Shown here piece by piece: positions 1-7,153 of a stretch of 64,000 nucleotides of DNA. The notes beneath the pieces are model-generated. The model saw only the letters and a list, made by a program, of their open reading frames with translations. It did not search any database and was not told the DNA's origin. The stretch is from Legionella drozanskii LLAP-1 (GTDB lineage: Bacteria; Pseudomonadota; Gammaproteobacteria; Legionellales; Legionellaceae): assembly GCF_001467585.1 (NCBI RefSeq), contig NZ_LNXY01000001.1:1-64000 (forward strand). The letters are read 5' to 3'. Made by a program: the position numbers and the translations under genes. Numbering within the stretch: the stretch's first letter is position 1; each line of letters starts with the position of its first letter.

Positions 1-1847
1 CAGATGAGACAAAAAGTGCGGGTAAAAAAGGAGGTAACAAGAACGTTGCAACCCCAACAACAGGAAAGAAAGGAACAGGCAAGAAGGCCGCTGCAACACC
101 AAGAAAAAAAGAGCAACAACCTCGCCCGCGATCTGTGCAAGCGGTTACTACTATGCCATCCGTCAAATCTCCAGAAATGGCTAATGCCATTATTTTATAT
201 GGCAAGTTTGACGAGAAAAGGTTTGCCTTAGCCTTGCGCAATCTTAAAGTCGCTTCTTTACTATTAACAAAATATCAAACATCAACAGATTCTTTTGTTC
301 TCCTTGAGAAGCTGATTGAAGAGGATAAGATCAAGATTCTTTTAAGACTAGCTGCTAATAACATCCATATATTATTAAATATACCCTTTAATCAACTATT
401 TAAATTTATAGACAAAAATAAAAGTGACGCTCATCGAGAGGCCTACAATTCATTCTTAAAAATGTCTCTTATTAGAACTGACATGGAAAAAATTAAGCTA
501 GAAGCTGATATGGTTAAGCATTATATTACCTACCAAGAAAATTGCCCGCCCCTACCAAGTTTCAAGGAAGAGCAAGCAAGCGTTGTCGAATTATGTTCCT
601 ATATAAAAGAGGAAAGTTGCACTCCTGCACACCTCGATATAGTGGGGGGGGATTGTAAACATCTAACGACACTCCATGCGATGGGTGCTGACTTAAATAG
701 AACCGATGTACAGGGAAAAACACCAACTTATTGGCTCTCAATATTGGGAAAAACCAAAGAGCTTAGGTTATTTAAAACTTGGGGAGGAGTAGATTTTGAA
801 GCGGGTTCACATAGACTAACTCCTGCAAATGGTGCTGCGAGATCAGGGAATGTTACAGTTTTAAAATTATTAAAAGAATGGGGAGTTCAATTAGATAAAC
901 CAGACCAACCTACTGGATGCCCAATCCATACTGCGGCTTTTCACGGCGATATAAGCTTATTAAAAAAATTCCATGCCTGGGGTTTGAAGATGGATGTACT
1001 CGATGCTGATGGCAATCCACCCATTTATTTAGCTACTATAAACGAGAAGTATGAAGTTCTAAAATTATTTAACAATTTAGGAATAAAACTAGATACCCTC
1101 TGCAAAGATGGCTCAACGATAGTGCATGGAGCTGCTGATAAAGGTGACTTACAGGCTTTGGAATTGTTCCACCAATGGAAAATACCGCTGAATACTCTCA
1201 ACGCTTTAGGCAATGCACCTATTCATTATGCCGTCAGGTATGTAGAAATATTAAAAGCGTTTAAAAGTTGGGAGGAGAATCTAGATATACAAACGGAAAA
1301 TGGTGCAACATTAATGTACGCTGCTGCCGACAATGGATTTTTAGGCACTGTAAAATTCTTAATCAAGCATAATCCACATCAGGCTAAAATTCCCGCATTA
1401 TTTCCCGCCAAGCACTTTATGGAAAGCATTTGCACACGTTATGATGACGATGGAATACAACGAAGAGCGTTTGATAAACTTAATGAAAGGAGCCTAGCAG
1501 GAGACCCTGACTCGTCAATCCAGATATTACCCATTGATATAGCTGAGATAATGGGATATAGCGATATAGTTGCTGAACTGACGAAACTTACTCCTAAAGA
1601 AACACTGACTCCAAGAGCAAACTTTAGTCCCGGATTTTTGAAACCTGAAAAAAAACGTTCGAAAGAAAAAGTTGAATCGAAAGATGAGAGTTCTAATTCA
1701 ACCGAGAAAGAAGAGGCGCAGTCTGCTGTTAATTCTTCAATAGCAACAGAAGGTTACCTTCCAACGTTTTTCAATTCTTCTACAAAATCAAAGGACACCA
1801 ACTTACCAAAAACTCCGGTGATCCCTGTCGTGAAGCGTTCTATTTAG
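1..1847 (+). CDS. Ankyrin-repeat protein, 5' end outside window (effector candidate)
   Basis: The reading frame is open from base 3, through a Lys/Thr/Pro-rich stretch, into the body of the protein. The real start is therefore probably upstream of the window, and the GTG at 135 is only an internal candidate. About seven degenerate ankyrin repeats lie between roughly 714 and 1374; visible cores include PIHTAAFHGD, VHGAADKGD and LMYAAADNG, each followed by a leucine-rich helix. The last 80 residues are charged and low-complexity (Lys/Glu/Ser) and end in VVKRSI. There is no signal peptide in the visible part. Ankyrin proteins of Legionella are often Dot/Icm effectors acting on host proteins, but that role is inferred here; the sequence shows only the repeats. 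The gene stands alone and ends in a hairpin terminator. Confidence 0.85.
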   Translation, partial: DETKSAGKKGGNKNVATPTTGKKGTGKKAAATPRKKEQQPRPRSVQAVTTMPSVKSPEMANAIILYGKFDEKRFALALRNLKVASLLLTKYQTSTDSFVLLEKLIEEDKIKILLRLAANNIHILLNIPFNQLFKFIDKNKSDAHREAYNSFLKMSLIRTDMEKIKLEADMVKHYITYQENCPPLPSFKEEQASVVELCSYIKEESCTPAHLDIVGGDCKHLTTLHAMGADLNRTDVQGKTPTYWLSILGKTKELRLFKTWGGVDFEAGSHRLTPANGAARSGNVTVLKLLKEWGVQLDKPDQPTGCPIHTAAFHGDISLLKKFHAWGLKMDVLDADGNPPIYLATINEKYEVLKLFNNLGIKLDTLCKDGSTIVHGAADKGDLQALELFHQWKIPLNTLNALGNAPIHYAVRYVEILKAFKSWEENLDIQTENGATLMYAAADNGFLGTVKFLIKHNPHQAKIPALFPAKHFMESICTRYDDDGIQRRAFDKLNERSLAGDPDSSIQILPIDIAEIMGYSDIVAELTKLTPKETLTPRANFSPGFLKPEKKRSKEKVESKDESSNSTEKEEAQSAVNSSIATEGYLPTFFNSSTKSKDTNLPKTPVIPVVKRSI

Positions 1848-1859
1848 ATTCATAAAAAC

Positions 1860-1890
1860 AGGCTTAACCTTTCTGTTAAGCCTTATTTTA
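1860..1890 (+). terminator. Rho-independent terminator of ankyrin gene
   Basis: Perfect 9-bp inverted repeat AGGCTTAAC / GTTAAGCCT with a 6-nt loop, followed by TTATTTTAGTT. It starts 13 nt after the stop codon. Confidence 0.75.
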
Positions 1891-1980
1891 GTTAAGAATT
1901 TGCTTTCTTACAGCGTCCACTAAAGCCTTGATTATCATACACTCACTTTTGTCAAAGATTTTACAAATTTAAATATCGGG

Positions 1981-1989
1981 CTACACTTT
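1981..1989 (+). promoter_or_regulatory. Sigma-S-like -10 element before csbD
   Basis: CTACACTTT matches the CTAYACTT pattern typical of RpoS-dependent -10 boxes. It lies about 70 nt before the CsbD start. No good -35 is visible, which is usual for such promoters. CsbD proteins are general-stress proteins in other bacteria, so the match is sensible but unproven. Confidence 0.4.
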
Positions 1990-2059
1990 ATCGTGTAAAC
2001 AAGAAATGAATTAAATTGTTTACAAAGATGTTTATTGTTCCAATTAGGGAGAAATGACA

Positions 2060-2254
2060 ATGAATAAAGAATTTTTAAGTGGCAAATGGGATGAAATCCG
2101 CGGAACTCTAAAAAAACAATGGGGAAGACTTACAGACAATGATTTAGAAGAAATCCGTGGTGATAATCTGAAACTTTACGGAAAACTTAAACAACATTAC
2201 GGACTAACTAAAGAACAAATTGAAAAAGAATTGGATCGCTTCAAAAAGCACTAA
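2060..2254 (+). CDS. CsbD-family stress protein
   Basis: A 64-residue CsbD/YjbJ-type protein. It begins MNKEFLSGKWDEIRG and carries the family's two short helical units, each with a W/L-x-x-IRG or G-K-L pattern. CsbD proteins are small soluble proteins induced by general stress; their biochemical role is unknown. An ATG two codons earlier (2054) is only 2 nt after the AGGGAG ribosome site, whereas the ATG at 2060 sits 8 nt after it, so 2060 is preferred. The gene is monocistronic, with a hairpin downstream and a possible RpoS-type promoter upstream. Confidence 0.85.
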   Translation: MNKEFLSGKWDEIRGTLKKQWGRLTDNDLEEIRGDNLKLYGKLKQHYGLTKEQIEKELDRFKKH

Positions 2255-2262
2255 ATCAATTA

Positions 2263-2300
2263 GTTATTACCCCTATTATCGTTATAGTACGGGTAATAAC
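2263..2300 (+). terminator. Hairpin after csbD
   Basis: Perfect 10-bp inverted repeat GTTATTACCC / GGGTAATAAC with a small inner stem (CTAT/ATAG). It starts 8 nt after the csbD stop. A run of eight C follows instead of a T tract, so it is either a weak terminator or an RNA-stabilising hairpin. Confidence 0.5.
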
Positions 2301-2396
2301 CCCCCCCGTAACCACAAACTTTCAGTGCATATATAGTATAAAGTTTTTATTTTTTGTGCCGTTAATAGAGATATAAGACGCTAGATCGAGGACATC

Positions 2397-3134
2397 ATGA
2401 AGCGGTTGGTGAGTTATCTAACAACATTAATGATGGTCTTATTCACGACAATGACTTGGTCTTACACGAGATTTGGTGAAACCTTGTGTGATAACCCTGA
2501 TTATTACTGCCTCAAAATAAAAAGCGGAGAAACTTGGTCCAATTTATTTCCAGATAGTGAAACTAAGGATATAGTCAGGCGTGTCAATCGTATGAACGTA
2601 AGATTGCGTGCAGGAATGATCATCGCCGTGCCAAAAAATATCGATCGAATTAGCATCTATGATGTCTCGCCTTTTCCTCGATATATTGAATCAGATGGCG
2701 AAAAAGCAATTTATATTAGTCAAGAGAAACTGGCTTGGGGTGCTTATGATGAGGATGGCGAATTATTGTGGTGGGGTCCTATTTCCTCCGGCTCAGATAG
2801 CTGCAGAGGCGTGATTGGCGGCTGCTCAACTCCCACTGGCTCCTATCGCATTATTCGTAAACAAGATATCGAATGTATTTCTACAGCTTTCCCTCGACGA
2901 GCTGATGGTGATAATGGTGGGGCAGAAATGCCTTTTTGCATGCATTTTTTCCGAGGTTATGCTCTCCATGGAAGTGAAGATGTTCCCGGATATCGCGCAA
3001 GCCATGGGTGTATCAGGATGTTTACCGAAGATGCTAGGTGGTTAAACGAAGAGTTTGTTGATTTACCTGGCGGAGGTAATAAAGGTACGCGGGTGATTAT
3101 TGACGGAGTGCGTAGTGATTATGCTGGGCAGTGA
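2397..3134 (+). CDS. L,D-transpeptidase (YkuD), EnhA-like
   Basis: A 245-residue exported protein. A hydrophobic signal segment covers residues 3-22. A LysM-like region (CLKIKSGETWSNLF, then a MIIAVPKNI end) covers about 38-82. The YkuD catalytic domain follows, with HGS at 191-193 and SHGCIRM at 202-208; Cys205 is the nucleophile. The family forms 3-3 cross-links in peptidoglycan or attaches proteins to it, in the periplasm. Legionella EnhA 'enhanced entry' proteins belong to this family, hence the label; direct orthology is not shown. It stands alone and converges on rlpA, sharing a hairpin that covers both stop codons. Confidence 0.85.
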   Translation: MKRLVSYLTTLMMVLFTTMTWSYTRFGETLCDNPDYYCLKIKSGETWSNLFPDSETKDIVRRVNRMNVRLRAGMIIAVPKNIDRISIYDVSPFPRYIESDGEKAIYISQEKLAWGAYDEDGELLWWGPISSGSDSCRGVIGGCSTPTGSYRIIRKQDIECISTAFPRRADGDNGGAEMPFCMHFFRGYALHGSEDVPGYRASHGCIRMFTEDARWLNEEFVDLPGGGNKGTRVIIDGVRSDYAGQ

Positions 3135-3190
3135 TCTTGGCCAAGGCCCTGCAATTCAACTAATCCGCCTTGACCACCATTTATCACTGC
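3128..3190. terminator. Nested hairpin between convergent genes
   Basis: Outer arms GCAGTGAT (3128-3135) and ATCACTGC (3183-3190) enclose inner arms CAAGGC / GCCTTG. The outer arms contain the stop codons of both convergent genes. The inner part includes CTTGGCCAAGGCCC, which resembles the dispersed repeat family found elsewhere in the window. Confidence 0.5.
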
Positions 3191-3987
3191 AATAATGTAA
3201 AACTCCCTCTCACCCCACTCGCAGCCAACCTCCTTTTCAACTGCTCAGTCATGCTTTTACTAGCGAATGGACCCACTTTCACAATATAACGTTGTCTGTA
3301 TTTCTCAATTGTCACTGGTGAAGGCGATAGTTTGGATAATTTTCTTTGTAACGAGTTAGCAAGTTGTTGAGAGCTAAATGCTCCTGCTTGGACATAATAA
3401 TGAGCGACTCGTTTTCCAGGGGAAAGTGCTTCTATCTCGACTGGGGCTGTCCCAGTTGGAAACACACCTAATTTTGCTGCCGCAGCATAAGATAAATCAA
3501 TCACTCTATCACTATGAAAAGGACCGCGATCATTGACTTTTACAATCGCTTCTCGTCCATTTCTTAAATTCCTTACTCTTACATAAGTTGGCAAAGGCAA
3601 CGTTTTATGGGCAGCGGTCATAGCATACATGTCGTACTTATCCCCGCTGGAAGTTCGCTTACTATGAAATTTAGTACCATACCATGAAGCAATTCCTCGA
3701 ACTTTATAGCCACTCGAATTTTGCATCACTTTATAGGTTCTACCTGCTATCTCATAGGATCCAGGATTTCCATATCGACTGAATGGTTCATTTTTAGGCT
3801 TCATTTCTTTAAAAAATACAGGTACTGGCCCTGTCGGAGCACCATCTTTTTGAGTCGTAGTGGAATAGTCTCTATTACGATTCGGATATGATTTTGAATT
3901 TAACCGCTTTGAGGAAACTGGCGCAGCAAGTTCATGAGTACAACTCGTTAATAAGCTTATTAATAAGAAGATATAAAAGAAACGCAT
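3184..3987 (-). CDS. rlpA: RlpA-type septal lytic transglycosylase lipoprotein
   Basis: A 267-residue lipoprotein. The signal peptide MRFFYIFLLISLLTSC ends in a lipobox cysteine. A double-psi beta barrel follows, with GIASWYG near its start and VNDRGPF in its core. The protein ends with a SPOR domain (YYVQAGAFSS to YIVKVGPFAS). RlpA cuts denuded glycan strands at the division septum; the SPOR domain binds such strands. The ATG at 3987 is chosen because an upstream in-frame TTG (4026) would bury the signal peptide. In enterobacteria rlpA lies in the same direction just before dacA; here it is divergent from dacA across 195 bp. Confidence 0.92.
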   Translation of the reverse strand: MRFFYIFLLISLLTSCTHELAAPVSSKRLNSKSYPNRNRDYSTTTQKDGAPTGPVPVFFKEMKPKNEPFSRYGNPGSYEIAGRTYKVMQNSSGYKVRGIASWYGTKFHSKRTSSGDKYDMYAMTAAHKTLPLPTYVRVRNLRNGREAIVKVNDRGPFHSDRVIDLSYAAAAKLGVFPTGTAPVEIEALSPGKRVAHYYVQAGAFSSQQLANSLQRKLSKLSPSPVTIEKYRQRYIVKVGPFASKSMTEQLKRRLAASGVRGSFTLLQ

Positions 3988-4182
3988 TATTCCACTCTGG
4001 CCAATTTTTTCCCCTAATATATACAAACCTTAATCACATTAAAATACTTTGCTAAATTAATCAGGTCTGTCATGATTAATTTATAGGCACAAAGTACTAT
4101 GATATTACTCATAAAAAAATTAGCATGAATGTCATTTGGTTGCAGGATTGAGGCTGTGTTAATATGACGTAATTTTGTAATA

Positions 4183-5424
4183 ATGAGTATAGAAACCATG
4201 AAGTTAACCTCTTTCAGTAGACTATTTTTACTGGCGACTCTCGTTTTGAAGTCCAGTGTTTTTTATGCATCAGCAGGTGTCTTACCAACGGGTTTATCCG
4301 GTAGCGTTCCCCCAACTGCGCCTATTTCCAATAAACCATTGATAACTCCTTCACCACCCGTTCTTAATGCAAAATCCTATATACTCATTGACGTTAACAG
4401 CGGAAAAATTATTGCTGAGAAAAACAGCGACGATAAATTACCTCCTGCAAGCTTAACCAAAATGATGACCTTGTATGTGATATCTAATGCATTAAACAAT
4501 AGTCAAATTCATCTAACTGATAACGTACATATCAGTCGCGACGCGTGGAAAACGGGTGGCTCGCGAATGTTCGTAAAAGAAGGGCAACAAGTTACTATTG
4601 AAGATCTACTTAAAGGAATCATCGTCGATTCTGGTAACGATGCTTGTGTTGCTATGGCAGAGCATTTAGGTGGTAGTGAGCCAGGATTTGCTGAAATCAT
4701 GAATCAACAAGCACAAACACTGGGCATGCTTAATAGTCATTTTACTGATAGCACCGGCCTGCCTGATGCTAACTTGTACACCACCGCAAAAGATTTAGCT
4801 ATTTTGGGCCGTGCTTTAATTAATAATTTCCCTCAATATTATCATTGGTATAAGCAAAAATGGTTTACCTATAACGGTATACGTCAGCCCAATCGAAATC
4901 GTCTATTATGGCGAGACAGCCAAGTGGACGGCGTTAAAACCGGACATACTAACGACGCAGGATTTTGTTTAGTTTCTTCAGCTAAACGCGAGAATATGCG
5001 CTTATTAGCGGTCGTCATGGGCTCACCCAGTGAAGCAGCTCGGGCTGATGACAGCGAACGTCTGATTAACTATGGTTTCCGCTTTTTTGAAACGCATGAG
5101 CTCTACAAAGCCGGTCAAACCATTACTGAAATACCTATCTACAAAGGTAGAGAAGATAAACTTTCCATTGGAATGCGCGAAAATCAATATGTTACCATTC
5201 CTAATGGTCAATATCAGCGCTTGAGCATCAATACTAAAGTCCCTAAAAATTTACAAGCACCTATTGTTAAAGGGGATAAAGTGGGTGAGTTAGTCATTCA
5301 ATTTGATAACAATATTATTGGCAATTATCCAATTTATGCACTTGCTGATATCAATCAAGGTGGTATTTTTACTCGTATGAAAGATGCTATCCGCCTAACT
5401 TTTAGCGGCTGGTTTAGCTCTTAA
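4183..5424 (+). CDS. dacA: D-alanyl-D-alanine carboxypeptidase (PBP5/6 type)
   Basis: A 413-residue serine D,D-carboxypeptidase that removes the terminal D-Ala from peptidoglycan pentapeptides in the periplasm. A signal peptide covers residues 7-32. The active-site motifs are SLTK (90-93), SGN (150-152) and KTG (252-254). The C-terminal PBP5 beta domain is followed by a probable amphipathic membrane-anchor helix (MKDAIRLTFSGWF). An alternative ATG at 4198 is possible. It is the first gene of a tight operon with the aminotransferase, ybeD and lipB. D-Ala released by this enzyme could feed the next gene's product, which is an inference. Confidence 0.93.
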   Translation: MSIETMKLTSFSRLFLLATLVLKSSVFYASAGVLPTGLSGSVPPTAPISNKPLITPSPPVLNAKSYILIDVNSGKIIAEKNSDDKLPPASLTKMMTLYVISNALNNSQIHLTDNVHISRDAWKTGGSRMFVKEGQQVTIEDLLKGIIVDSGNDACVAMAEHLGGSEPGFAEIMNQQAQTLGMLNSHFTDSTGLPDANLYTTAKDLAILGRALINNFPQYYHWYKQKWFTYNGIRQPNRNRLLWRDSQVDGVKTGHTNDAGFCLVSSAKRENMRLLAVVMGSPSEAARADDSERLINYGFRFFETHELYKAGQTITEIPIYKGREDKLSIGMRENQYVTIPNGQYQRLSINTKVPKNLQAPIVKGDKVGELVIQFDNNIIGNYPIYALADINQGGIFTRMKDAIRLTFSGWFSS

Positions 5425-5434
5425 GGTGAATGGG

Positions 5435-6286
5435 ATGGCCGATATTGTATATATAAATGGAAATTACTGTCACGCCTCTGACGCAAAGATATCCGTCTTT
5501 GATCGAGGCTTACTATTTGCTGACTCAGTTTATGAAGTCATTCCAGTATACAATGGTCATCTCTTCTATCTTGAAAAACATCTTAAGCGATTAAACTATA
5601 GTTTAGAGTCGGCCAGAATTACTCCACCGGATATCCAATGGCAATCTATTCTTGAAAGGCTAATTGAACAGAGTGGTGGTGGTGATATGCAAATTTATAT
5701 ACAAGTCACTCGCGGTAATCAAGGCGTTCGTAAACACGATATTCCCTCTCAAATAACGCCGACTGTTATCGCCTTTAGTATGAATAGCGATTTTCCGACG
5801 TTTGAAGAAAAACAAAAGGGATTAAAAGCTAAGCTTCTCGAAGATATCCGCTGGCAGCGTTGTGATATAAAAACCACTGCGTTGATAGGTAATGTATTAT
5901 TGAATGATGATGCAGTCTCTAGTGGCGCTGATACAGCCATTTTATCCAGGAATGGTTTTTTAACTGAAGGCGGCGCGGCCAACCTTTTTTTAGTTGACCA
6001 AAATAATATCATTCGCACGCCTCCTCTGACTCATTTTTGTTTGCCAGGAATTACTCGTGATGTAGTTATAGAACTGATAAAAACTTTATCCTGGCCCTTG
6101 AGTGAAGAAAGTATCCCTACTGAAGCGATTTTTAACGCCAAAGAAGTTTGGATCTCAAGTGCAACAAAGGAAATCTATCCTATAATTCGAGTTAACGATA
6201 AACTAATTGGCGATGGACAAGCTGGCCCTTACTGGAGCCAACTTAATGAAAAATACCAACAACTTATTAAAAAACTCTATGACTGA
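5435..6286 (+). CDS. dat: D-amino-acid aminotransferase (class IV PLP)
   Basis: A 283-residue fold-type IV PLP enzyme. It opens with YINGNYCHASDAKISVFDRG, typical of D-amino-acid and branched-chain aminotransferases. The Schiff-base lysine lies in RCDIKTTALIGN, which matches the D-amino-acid type. It interconverts D-Ala or D-Glu with 2-oxo acids in the cytoplasm. The ATG at 5435 is preferred over the GTG at 5426 because TAAGGTG provides a ribosome site 8 nt before it. It overlaps ybeD by 8 nt. Other class IV enzymes (IlvE, PabC) are less likely given this lysine context. Confidence 0.87.
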   Translation: MADIVYINGNYCHASDAKISVFDRGLLFADSVYEVIPVYNGHLFYLEKHLKRLNYSLESARITPPDIQWQSILERLIEQSGGGDMQIYIQVTRGNQGVRKHDIPSQITPTVIAFSMNSDFPTFEEKQKGLKAKLLEDIRWQRCDIKTTALIGNVLLNDDAVSSGADTAILSRNGFLTEGGAANLFLVDQNNIIRTPPLTHFCLPGITRDVVIELIKTLSWPLSEESIPTEAIFNAKEVWISSATKEIYPIIRVNDKLIGDGQAGPYWSQLNEKYQQLIKKLYD

Positions 6287-6545
6287 TAAAGAAACCCTAA
6301 TACAATTTCCTTGCAATTTTCCTATAAAAATAATTGGTAAAAAAACCGAATTATTTGCTGCAGAAATTAATGAAATCATTTACAAGCATTTTCCTGAAAC
6401 ACCGGATGAAGCAATTGTTTATCAAGAAAGTATGCGTGGCAATTATTTGTCAATCACGGTTACGGTGTATGTACATGATCAACAATCGCTTGATGCACTT
6501 TACCAGGAAATAACTAAACATCCCGATATAAAGATGGTGCTATGA
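6279..6545 (+). CDS. ybeD: YbeD/DUF493 family protein
   Basis: An 88-residue protein starting [20 protein letters not shown], the size of E. coli YbeD (87). It has the ACT-like alpha/beta pattern with Y-x-S-x-x-G-x-Y near residues 48-55. The function is unknown; a regulatory link to lipoate metabolism has been suggested from its position next to lipB. The start at 6279 overlaps the previous stop, and its own stop overlaps the lipB start as ATGA, so translation is coupled. Confidence 0.9.
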   Translation: MTDKETLIQFPCNFPIKIIGKKTELFAAEINEIIYKHFPETPDEAIVYQESMRGNYLSITVTVYVHDQQSLDALYQEITKHPDIKMVL

Positions 6546-7150
6546 TGACTACTATTCGCAACCTAGGTATTCAGCCCTATCAAGCAGTATGGGAACAAAT
6601 GAAAAATTTTACTTCCTCAAGGAATGAAACCACTTGCGATGAGTTGTGGTTATTAGAGCATCCGCCTGTTTATACTCAAGGGCAAGCCGGTAAAGCAGAA
6701 CATGTCCTGAATCCTAATGAAATTCCAGTAGTGCAATCCGATCGAGGGGGACAAGTCACTTATCATGGCCCTGGCCAATTAGTCGCTTATGTATTAATGG
6801 ATATTCGGAGAAATCATTTAGGTATCAGAACATTAGTGAGTTATCTAGAGCAAATATTACTAGCGGTTTTGGAAACCTATCACATCAAAGGAGCGGTACG
6901 TTGTGGTGCCCCGGGAGTTTATGTCGATGATAAAAAAATTGCCTCTATTGGATTGCGCGTAAAAAATGGCTGTACCTATCACGGGATAGCTCTCAATGTA
7001 GCGATGGATTTAAGCCCTTTTGCCGGCATTAACCCATGTGGATTTGCGAAACTTGAAATGACGCAAATCAGTGATTACATGGCTACAGCCAATATTGCCG
7101 ATGTCAGTAAATTATTTACAGACGCGTTTATTTCTCGATTTAATCACTAA
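6542..7150 (+). CDS. lipB: Octanoyl-[ACP]:protein N-octanoyltransferase LipB
   Basis: A 202-residue enzyme that moves octanoate from acyl carrier protein to lipoyl domains, the first step of endogenous lipoylation in the cytoplasm. The signature [20 protein letters not shown] covers residues 68-87. The catalytic Lys132 is in KIASIG and the catalytic Cys166 is in [13 protein letters not shown]. An alternative ATG lies one codon in. The E2 gene at the right end of this window encodes one of its expected substrates. lipA is not adjacent. Confidence 0.95.
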   Translation: MMTTIRNLGIQPYQAVWEQMKNFTSSRNETTCDELWLLEHPPVYTQGQAGKAEHVLNPNEIPVVQSDRGGQVTYHGPGQLVAYVLMDIRRNHLGIRTLVSYLEQILLAVLETYHIKGAVRCGAPGVYVDDKKIASIGLRVKNGCTYHGIALNVAMDLSPFAGINPCGFAKLEMTQISDYMATANIADVSKLFTDAFISRFNH

Positions 7151-7153
7151 ACC

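Noticed and set aside
2300-2307. Run of eight C after csbD, considered as a phase-variable tract
   Set aside because: It lies downstream of a gene and in no promoter or coding region, so slippage would have no evident effect.
4014-4199. Minus-strand frame in the rlpA-dacA gap
   Set aside because: No ribosome site or family features; it covers the divergent promoter region.
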